Shown here: positions 7,949 through 13,383 of the stretch, one piece after another
How the letters are laid out: every line of letters starts with the position of its first letter
Numbering within the stretch: the first letter of the stretch is position 1
NCBI GenBank assembly: GCA_947626205.1
Contig: CANQRO010000036.1
Span: forward strand, 1 to 13,383
DNA from: an uncultured Clostridia bacterium
Lineage (GTDB): Bacteria; Bacillota; Clostridia; TANB77; CAG-508
Reading direction: 5' to 3'
DNA: 13,383 bases
Program-made: the position numbers and the translations under genes
Notes under the pieces: generated by a model
Databases searched by the model: none
What the model was told of the DNA's origin: nothing
What the model saw: the letters and a program-made list of their open reading frames with translations, nothing else

Positions 7949-7980
7949 CTTAAAAAATATAAATTTAACGGAGGAAACAA

Positions 7981-9195
7981 ATGAAAATGAAAAAGCTAAA
8001 CTTAACCAAACAAGAAAAAAAAGTTAATACAAAAATAGCAATACTACAGTATTTAAAAATGCAAAAAGGAGTAACATTAATAGCTTTAGTAATAACCATA
8101 ATAGTGCTATTAATATTAGCAGGAATAACATTAAATCTGGCATTAGACGATAATGGAATAATAAGAAAAGCATTAGGAATTACTAAGGATTATAAAGAAT
8201 CAGAAAAAAATGAATTAGTTAACTTAAACAAATTTAAAGATAATGTATATGGCATATTAAACGGTTCAAGTAGTAATTTTGTAGATTATAACGATTACAT
8301 AGGAGCATATGTTACAGGTTATACTCCAGATACAAAAACATGTGTTATACAGTCAACCACATCAGGAATAGATTCAAAAAATAGCATCAAAGGTGAAACT
8401 ATAAATACAACAACTGTCGCTGAGAATGGTGATCAAACATTCAAAACTGAAAACTTACAATGGCGAATATGGGATTACGATGGAGAAACAATTAGGCTTA
8501 TTTCTGATATACCAACTACTGCTACTTTAAATCTTAAAAACGCAGCTGGATACAATAACGGTGTATATGCAATAAATGAAATATGTAGACAATGCTATGG
8601 TCAATATAGTGAAAAGGGAGAAATGAAAACAGGAATAAGTGTATCAAACTTAAAGAGGAGTGACATACAAAAAGTTATTACTTATGATTATACAAAATAT
8701 AGTCATAATAATGGTAGTTCTACTGATGAAAACGGCAATGGAAAATATAAATATGGTAGTACAACAACATATTCAAGTAAGAACCTAATAACGTATCCTA
8801 TAATGTGGGAAAAAGATAATAAATGGGCATATGAAAATAGGGGTGGAGTAATTACAAATGAAAACGAGAAAGAAGGTTTAATTTGGGAATTAGAAAATGA
8901 TTATACAAATGAAACAGGAACAAAAAGTGGGTCTACTTCTACACAGTTTAAAGAATCATCTTGGACACATTTCTATGATCCAAAAGTTGTTGATAAAAGT
9001 GATTGGATAAACCCTAAGTATTATGACTTATTATTAGGAAGTACTGATAATCATTTTAATAATCATTATTGGTTATCTTCTCGTAGCGTTATGTTGTTAT
9101 GGGATGATGCAGCTTATTTTAGTATATGCTCTATTGCTGCGATAAATACATCCTTCTTCATTGGATGTAATTGGACATATAGAAGTACTCGGTAA
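7981..9195 (+). CDS. Prepilin-like surface/secreted protein with C-terminal WLSSR-type domain, frameshifted near its end
   Basis: The 404-aa frame starts at an ATG preceded by GGAGG at good spacing. A 30-residue basic leader ends in Gly30, followed by VTLIALVITIIVLLILAG, the prepilin-like cleavage/methylation helix, with Ala in place of the usual Glu5. Next come LDDNGIIRKALG, then a domain shared with the protein at 1-565 (WRIWDYDGETIRLISD and AAGYNNGVYAINEIC, about 160-205). A Ser/Thr/Asn-rich stretch (240-325) leads to a C-terminal module beginning HYWLSSRSV (362-370). Proteins of this type normally end with a conserved RPVVS-like strand. Here the frame stops at 9193-9195 and that strand appears in the +1-shifted frame. 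The gene is therefore frameshifted, sequenced with an error, or recoded. The product would be exported and membrane-anchored. Ligand and function are unknown. A terminator follows at 9360-9400. Confidence 0.85.
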   Translation: MKMKKLNLTKQEKKVNTKIAILQYLKMQKGVTLIALVITIIVLLILAGITLNLALDDNGIIRKALGITKDYKESEKNELVNLNKFKDNVYGILNGSSSNFVDYNDYIGAYVTGYTPDTKTCVIQSTTSGIDSKNSIKGETINTTTVAENGDQTFKTENLQWRIWDYDGETIRLISDIPTTATLNLKNAAGYNNGVYAINEICRQCYGQYSEKGEMKTGISVSNLKRSDIQKVITYDYTKYSHNNGSSTDENGNGKYKYGSTTTYSSKNLITYPIMWEKDNKWAYENRGGVITNENEKEGLIWELENDYTNETGTKSGSTSTQFKESSWTHFYDPKVVDKSDWINPKYYDLLLGSTDNHFNNHYWLSSRSVMLLWDDAAYFSICSIAAINTSFFIGCNWTYRSTR

Positions 9196-9319
9196 ATCTG
9201 ATGCTCCTGGCAATGCTCTTCGACCCGTAGTTTCTATTAATCTTAATACTAGCGGATATCAATTAGAACCTGTAAGAGATAATGCAAACAAAATAATAAG
9301 TTTTAAATTAGTAAAATAA
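9146..9319 (+). pseudogene. Displaced C-terminus of the second prepilin-like protein
   Basis: This frame is shifted by +1 from the gene that starts at 7981 and is open from just after a stop at 9143-9145 to a stop at 9317-9319. From about 9191 it reads GKSDAPGNALRPVVSINL, then TSGYQLEPVRDN, and ends ISFKLVK. This is what the WLSSR-type domain should end with. It has no start codon or ribosome binding site of its own. The shift must lie between 9146 and 9195. A repaired protein would be about 445 aa. Confidence 0.8.
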
Positions 9320-9359
9320 AATTTTCATGAATAAATAATTTGGATATAATATAAAAAAG

Positions 9360-9400
9360 AAGAAGCTATTTTTTATAAAATTTTAGCTTCTTTCTTTATA
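9360..9400 (+). terminator. Intrinsic terminator after the second prepilin-like gene
   Basis: AAGAAGCTA (9360-9368) and TAGCTTCTT (9384-9392) are perfect 9-bp arms, and the A/T bases of the loop can pair further. The T-rich tail TTTCTTTATA follows. It lies 40 nt past the displaced C-terminus at 9319, which fits with the gene's original end being there and not at 9195. It also separates this gene from fic. Confidence 0.75.
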
Positions 9401-9529
9401 TTTCATGAACTTGATGGGTTAACGTAACTTTTTTACTTTGCTCTCTAAAGATTAACATATTTTATTATGAAACAGTGTATACTAGTTTTAATTACTACAT
9501 TTCTTATTTAATTGAAACATTTACATACT

Positions 9530-9585
9530 TTTTGTATCAATTAATTTATTTAATTGCTTCATTCTTATTGACAATTGATACAAAA
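9530..9585. repeat. 13-bp inverted repeat overlapping the fic promoter (operator-like)
   Basis: TTTTGTATCAATT (9530-9542) and AATTGATACAAAA (9573-9585) are perfect inverted copies separated by 30 bp. The right copy starts in the last base of the -35 and covers most of the spacer. A third, imperfect copy AATTGAAACA lies at 9510-9519. This is the layout of an operator for a repressor. Confidence 0.6.
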
Positions 9586-9596
9586 TAAGGTATAAT
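9568..9596 (+). promoter_or_regulatory. Consensus sigma-A promoter of fic
   Basis: TTGACA (9568-9573), a 17-nt spacer and TATAAT (9591-9596) match the consensus perfectly. Transcription would start near 9603, leaving a leader of only about 20 nt. Confidence 0.8.
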
Positions 9597-9623
9597 GTAG
9601 TAATTAATGGGAGGATGTTGCAA

Positions 9624-10676
9624 TTGAGAACATATAATTTAAAAGATGAAGCAAATAAAATACTAACAAATAATATTGTTAATTTAATTTCTAGTATTCA
9701 TGAATATAAAGGAAAGCAAACTTTGTATATTGAAGCAAAGCATGATATTTTATCAAGCTTATTAAATATTGCAAAAATACAAAGCACTGAATATTCAAAT
9801 AAAATTGAGGGAATACAAACAACAGATAAAAGAATTAATGAATTGATAAATGATAAAGTAAAACCTAAAAATAGAAATGAAGAAGAAATTGCTGGTTATA
9901 GAGATGTTTTAGAATTAATACACGAAAACTATGAAAATATGGATTTGACTCCTAATATAATTCTTCAGATGCACAAGTATTTATATAAGTATAGTCCAAA
10001 AAGTATTGGTGGGAAATTTAAGGATTCTGAAAATATAATCGAGGAAATTGATGAATTTGGAAATAAAAAATTACGTTTTAAGCCAGTTTCGGCATTTGAG
10101 ACTCCAAGAGCACTTGAAGAACTTTGTGCTTCATATAATTATGAAATTAAAAATAATGAAGTTGATCCTTTAATTTTAATTCCTATTTTTATATTAGATT
10201 TCTTATCTATACATCCTTTTAATGATGGTAATGGTAGAATGAGTAGACTTTTAACTTTATTTTTATTATATAAGAGTGAATATATTGTGGGTAAATATAT
10301 TAGTATTGAAAAAATAGTTGAAAATACAAAAGAGAGTTATTATGATACTTTACAAAAAAGTTCTATTAATTGGCATGAAAATCAAAATAATTATGAATTT
10401 TTTGTTGAATATTATTTAGGTGTTATTTTATCTGCATATAAAGATTTTTCAAACAGAGTTGAATACATCACTAATAAGAAAATGACTGTAAAGGAAAGAA
10501 CTGAAACTGTTATTAAAAACCGTTTAGGTCAAATTTCTAAAAGAGAGATTGTTGAATTTTGTCCAGATATTAGTGAAGGTAGCATTGAAAGAGCATTAAG
10601 AGAACTGTTAAATGAAGGTAAAATTTTAAAAATTACTGGTGGCAGGTATACAACATATATTTATAATAATAAGTAG
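9624..10676 (+). CDS. Fic-domain AMP transferase (probable), class II with C-terminal winged helix
   Basis: Fic enzymes transfer AMP, or sometimes another nucleotide moiety, to protein hydroxyl groups. The catalytic motif HPFNDGNGRMSR begins at His197 (counted from the TTG start) and is complete. The N-terminal part contains STEYSNKIEGIQTT. Within it SNKIEG (58-63) fits the [S/T]xxxE[G/N] inhibitory helix of class II Fic proteins, so the enzyme carries its own brake. The C-terminal region (about 290-342, VKERTETVIKNRLGQIS and onward) looks like a winged helix-turn-helix, as in other long Fic proteins. I chose TTG at 9624 because GGGAGG directly abuts the ATG at 9615 but is 9 nt from this TTG, and because related proteins often begin near MRTYN. 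The ATG would add three residues. No separate antitoxin gene is adjacent. The target is unknown, and a housekeeping or regulatory role is as likely as a toxin role. Confidence 0.92.
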   Translation: MRTYNLKDEANKILTNNIVNLISSIHEYKGKQTLYIEAKHDILSSLLNIAKIQSTEYSNKIEGIQTTDKRINELINDKVKPKNRNEEEIAGYRDVLELIHENYENMDLTPNIILQMHKYLYKYSPKSIGGKFKDSENIIEEIDEFGNKKLRFKPVSAFETPRALEELCASYNYEIKNNEVDPLILIPIFILDFLSIHPFNDGNGRMSRLLTLFLLYKSEYIVGKYISIEKIVENTKESYYDTLQKSSINWHENQNNYEFFVEYYLGVILSAYKDFSNRVEYITNKKMTVKERTETVIKNRLGQISKREIVEFCPDISEGSIERALRELLNEGKILKITGGRYTTYIYNNK

Positions 10677-10730
10677 TTTATTAACCAGACATAATTTTAA
10701 TAAAAGTACCAGTTTTATATTTTGAAATAG

Positions 10731-10786
10731 TAGCAAGCAATAGGTTTTATTTTTATACCTGATAAAATAGTACCTATTGCTTGCTA
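10731..10786. terminator. Long hairpin between convergent fic and purH (possible two-way terminator)
   Basis: TAGCAAGCAATAGGT (10731-10745) and ACCTATTGCTTGCTA (10772-10786) are perfect 15-bp arms, and the inner TTTTA/TAAAA bases can extend the stem. It lies 54 nt past fic and 107 nt past purH. Neither side has a clean T-run, so it may block read-through or protect 3' ends without being a textbook terminator. Confidence 0.45.
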
Positions 10787-10893
10787 ATTATATTTAATAT
10801 GTTATATTGTTTTATTCTCTAATATTTATATTCTTTTTAATATTTTCAAGCTTCTAAGAACAACTAAAACTTCTTGCCATTGTTCGCAAAAGT

Positions 10894-12450
10894 TTAATGT
10901 TTAAAATGTCTCATTTTTGTAAATATCATTGCCATATTATATTCATTGCATTTGTCTATTGATAACTTATCATTTAAAGAACCACCCGGTTGAATTATTG
11001 CTGTAATTCCTGCTTCGTGTGCCGCTTCTACGCAATCATCAAATGGGAAAAATGCATCTGATGCAAGTACTGCTCCTTTTGAAGCATCTTCCCCTATTAG
11101 TTCTTTTGCATGTTCAAAGCATTGTTTTGTTGACCAAATACGATTTACCTGTCCTGGTCCAATACCTACAGATTGCTTATTTTTTCCTATTACAATTGCA
11201 TTAGATTTTGTATGTTTTACTATTTTCCATGTAAATAACAAATCTTCTAATTCTTCTTTTGTTGGTGCTCTATTTGTTATTATTTCATAATTATTATCTT
11301 CATCCAACAGTTTTGAATCTATTGATTGAATAATAATTCCTCCATTTATCTTTTTAATATCATATGAGTTTGATGGTTGTTTTACAGAAATATCTGGCAA
11401 TTCTAAAACTCGTACGTTTTTCTTTCTACAAAGGATTTCTAATGCTTCTTTTTCATATGATGGTGCTACTATTACTTCTAAGAAAATTTCAGACATTTCT
11501 TCTGCAATTTCTTTTGTTAGTTCTCTATTTAATACTACTATTCCTCCAAATATTGATGTAGTATCTGCTGTATATGCTTTTTTCCATGCTTTATAAATAT
11601 CATCACTACTTCCTACTCCACATGGATTTCCGTGTTTACATGCTACTACTGTTGGTTCATCAAATTCTTTTAATAGCTCTAATGCTCCATTTGTATCATT
11701 TATATTATTAAATGATAATTCTTTTCCGTTTAATTGTTTTGCTGTAGTTAAAGAACCTTCGCATTTTCCAATTTCTTTATATAATGCTCCTGTTTGATGA
11801 GGATTTTCACCATATCGCATTTCTTGTACTTTTTCAAATGTAAGAGAAAGCTCTTGAGGATATGATGTATCGTTTCTTTCTTTACGAAGATAGTTAAATA
11901 TCATTGTATCATAACTTGCTGTATGTTCAAATACTTTTTGCATTAAGTAAAAGTTTGTATCTACTGATACTTTTCCATTTTTTCTTAATTCTTCTAATAC
12001 CTTTTCATAATCTAAAGGATCTGTTATAACACTAACATCTTGATAGTTTTTTGCAGCACTACGAAGCATTGTTGGTCCACCAATATCTATGTTTTCAACG
12101 GCTTCTTCACGTGTTACTGAATCTTTTAACATTGTTTGTTTAAATGGATATAAATTTACTACCACTATATCTATTGTATCAATTCCAAGTTCTTTTAGTT
12201 GTTCCATATGACTTGGTTTTGAACGCATTGCTAAAATTCCTGCATGTACTTTTGGATGAAGTGTTTTTACTCTGCCATCTAAACACTCTGGAAAGCCTGT
12301 TAATTCTGAAATTTCTGTAACATTTAGTCCGTTTTCTTTTAATACTTTATATGTTCCACCTGTTGATATTATTTGAATATTAAGTTTTTCTAATTCTTTT
12401 GCAAATTCTACAATTCCTGTTTTATCTGAAACACTAATTAATGCTTTCAT
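10894..12450 (-). CDS. purH: Bifunctional AICAR transformylase / IMP cyclohydrolase
   Basis: PurH performs the last two steps of IMP synthesis: formylation of AICAR with 10-formyl-tetrahydrofolate, then ring closure. The 518-aa product has the normal family length. The N-terminal MGS-like cyclohydrolase domain (about 1-145) shows SDKTGI, STGGT (29-33) and GRVKTLHPKVHAGIL (59-73). The transformylase domain shows RYGENPHQ (212-219) and the catalytic Lys272-His273 in ACKHGNPCG. It continues with LASDAFFPFDD and AIIQPGGS and ends in the conserved RHFKH. The ATG is preceded by GAGGAGG at 7 nt. It lies downstream of purC on the same strand across 255 nt that contain the inverted-repeat element, with no obvious promoter of its own. 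Confidence 0.98.
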   Translation of the reverse strand: MKALISVSDKTGIVEFAKELEKLNIQIISTGGTYKVLKENGLNVTEISELTGFPECLDGRVKTLHPKVHAGILAMRSKPSHMEQLKELGIDTIDIVVVNLYPFKQTMLKDSVTREEAVENIDIGGPTMLRSAAKNYQDVSVITDPLDYEKVLEELRKNGKVSVDTNFYLMQKVFEHTASYDTMIFNYLRKERNDTSYPQELSLTFEKVQEMRYGENPHQTGALYKEIGKCEGSLTTAKQLNGKELSFNNINDTNGALELLKEFDEPTVVACKHGNPCGVGSSDDIYKAWKKAYTADTTSIFGGIVVLNRELTKEIAEEMSEIFLEVIVAPSYEKEALEILCRKKNVRVLELPDISVKQPSNSYDIKKINGGIIIQSIDSKLLDEDNNYEIITNRAPTKEELEDLLFTWKIVKHTKSNAIVIGKNKQSVGIGPGQVNRIWSTKQCFEHAKELIGEDASKGAVLASDAFFPFDDCVEAAHEAGITAIIQPGGSLNDKLSIDKCNEYNMAMIFTKMRHFKH

Positions 12451-12487
12451 TAAGTTTCCTCCTCTTTATTTAATTAAGCTTTTTTTA

Positions 12488-12685
12488 CTTAACTTGATTG
12501 TTTAAAATATTTAACTTTGAAAATGAGCGCCTTGAAAGTAATTTTTATTAGAAATTCTTAGCAAATTTTATGGAAATAGTTCACATTCTTGTGAAAGGGT
12601 GCCATAAAATTTGGTTAGAATTTATTTAAAAATTAGCTTGAACAAGCGGATTGAAAAATTAAATATTTTAAACAACCAAGTTAAG
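12488..12685. repeat. 198-bp near-symmetrical inverted-repeat element between purC and purH
   Basis: The outer arms (12488-12514 and 12659-12685, beginning CTTAACTTG) match over 27 nt with one mismatch. Middle arms (12552-12573 and 12602-12623) match at 20 of 22 positions. The core TTCACA-TTCT-TGTGAA (12580-12595) closes the structure. All three pairs share almost the same centre, so the whole element can fold into one long hairpin. The outer mismatch is A·C on the plus strand but G·U in the purC-purH transcript. TTA flanks both ends and could be a short target duplication. It contains no gene. It may be a MITE-like element or a structured RNA. Confidence 0.75.
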
Positions 12686-12705
12686 TTATTCAATATTAAT
12701 TTAAG

Positions 12706-13383
12706 TTAGTTCATAAATTTTTTTCCAGTAATTAATTCATAAGCCTCTACATATTTTGCAGATGTTGTTTTTATTACATCTTCTGGTATTGGAGCTTTTG
12801 TTTCTGGATCATATCCTGTATTTTTTATCCAATCTCTTATATATTGTTTATCAAAACTTTTTTGTCCTCTACCAACTTCGTAATCATTTGCTGGCCAAAA
12901 ACGGCTAGAATCTGGTGTTAATACTTCATCTCCTAATGTAAGTTCTCCATTTTCATCTAAACCAAATTCGAATTTTGTATCTGCTATAATTACACCACGA
13001 GATAATGCATATTCTGCACATTTTTTGTATACTTCTATTGTTTTGTTACGTAATTTATTTGCTAGTTCTTCTCCTACCATTTCACATACTTGTTCAAAAG
13101 AAATGTTTTCATCATGTACTCCTATTTCTGCTTTTGTTGTAGGTGTAAAAATTGGTTCTGGTAATTTTTCAGATTCTTGTAAATTTTCTGGTAGTTTTAT
13201 TCCACATACTGTTCCATCTTGTTTATAACTTTTCCATCCTGAACCGGTAATGTAACCTCTTACTATACATTCTACTGGAATCATTTTTAGTTTCTTTACT
13301 AGCATACTTCTACCTTCAAATTCTGGTGTTTGAAATTCTTCTGGAAAATCTTTTATATCTGTTGAAATGATATGGTTTGGTAT
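12706..13383 (-). CDS. purC: SAICAR synthetase, C-terminal part (cut by right edge)
   Basis: PurC joins aspartate to CAIR with ATP to give SAICAR, the substrate of PurB. The frame is open to the right edge, so about 225 C-terminal residues are seen and the start is missing. An internal ATG at 13303-13305 is not the start, because the upstream codons (HIISTDIKDFPEEF, FEGRSMLVKKLK) already belong to the family. Signatures are VECIVRGYITGSGW, ADTKFEFGLDENG, LTLGDEVLTPDSSRFWP and SFDKQYIRDW. This pattern resembles the long, yeast Ade1-like subfamily more than the short Bacillus and Escherichia coli enzymes. The stop lies 20 nt before the inverted-repeat element that separates it from purH. The two are probably co-transcribed. 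Confidence 0.96.
   Translation of the reverse strand: MPNHIISTDIKDFPEEFQTPEFEGRSMLVKKLKMIPVECIVRGYITGSGWKSYKQDGTVCGIKLPENLQESEKLPEPIFTPTTKAEIGVHDENISFEQVCEMVGEELANKLRNKTIEVYKKCAEYALSRGVIIADTKFEFGLDENGELTLGDEVLTPDSSRFWPANDYEVGRGQKSFDKQYIRDWIKNTGYDPETKAPIPEDVIKTTSAKYVEAYELITGKKFMN

Larger units (their letters stand above)
7598..7980. other. Palindrome-rich divergent intergenic region
   Basis: About 380 bases between divergently read purM and the second prepilin-like gene, with no credible gene. It holds a candidate purM promoter (7684-7719), two tandem palindromes (7735-7781), a weak plus-strand promoter candidate (7811-7839), a 39-bp palindrome (7869-7907) and a smaller hairpin (7918-7948). 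I did not find the conserved pieces of a guanine riboswitch or of the Bacillus PurR box. Confidence 0.6.

Noticed and set aside
7598..7980. Purine (guanine) riboswitch upstream of purM
   Set aside because: I could not find the conserved loop and junction segments on the purM strand; only palindromes and promoter-like sequences are seen.
9180..9200. Programmed +1 frameshift at ACT CGG TAA
   Set aside because: It does not resemble the known prfB-type slippery site (CTT TGA with upstream Shine-Dalgarno). Kept only as an alternative to mutation or sequencing error.
9615..10676. Fic-type toxin-antitoxin pair
   Set aside because: No small antitoxin gene lies beside fic; the inhibitory motif is inside the Fic protein itself, so a two-gene module is not supported.
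11019..11561. Leu-rich plus-strand open frames antisense to purH
   Set aside because: Membrane-like composition arises from the complement of purH codons; no start signals.
12488..12685. Insertion sequence with a transposase
   Set aside because: The element is under 200 bp and contains no open frame, so only a non-autonomous element or RNA structure is possible.
1..13383. CRISPR array, tRNA, rRNA or prophage genes
   Set aside because: No regularly spaced repeats, no tRNA-like cloverleaf or rRNA segments noticed, and no phage structural or integrase genes.

Overview
The window is low in G+C (about 30% by eye). It uses the standard bacterial code, has strong AGGAGG-type ribosome binding sites, and encodes single-chain PurL, long-form PurB and long-form PurC. 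With two prepilin-like proteins of a type common in gut Clostridia, this points to a Clostridia-like member of the Bacillota, possibly an uncultured gut lineage. That placement is inference, not proof.

Layout from left to right. Positions 1-565 (minus): the N-terminal part of a prepilin-like protein that runs off the left edge. Positions 566-1067: a non-coding AT-rich stretch with that gene's promoter and hairpins downstream of purB. Positions 1068-7597 (minus): a purine block transcribed purM, purL, a 64-codon small gene, purB. The small gene has its own promoter and a leader hairpin. Positions 7598-7980: a divergent intergenic region rich in palindromes. Positions 7981-9319 (plus): a second prepilin-like gene whose conserved C-terminus is out of frame, followed by a terminator. 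Positions 9568-10676 (plus): a Fic-domain protein behind a consensus promoter overlapped by an inverted repeat. Positions 10894-12450 (minus): purH. Positions 12488-12685: a 198-bp near-symmetrical inverted-repeat element. Positions 12706-13383 (minus): purC, running off the right edge.

The five purine enzymes cover FGAM synthesis (PurL), AIR synthesis (PurM), SAICAR synthesis (PurC), fumarate release in both the AICAR and AMP branches (PurB), and the last two steps to IMP (PurH). purF, purN, purD and purE are not in the window. The purine genes lie on one strand but are split by a 3.3-kb opposite-strand segment carrying the second prepilin-like gene and fic. The two prepilin-like paralogues flank purM-purL-small gene-purB in inverted orientation.

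The points most worth following up are the displaced and possibly hypervariable C-terminus of the second prepilin-like protein, the 198-bp inverted-repeat element between purC and purH, the unfamiliar 64-codon gene with its folded leader, and the operator-like repeat over the fic promoter. No reverse transcriptase, transposase, CRISPR array, tRNA or rRNA was seen.
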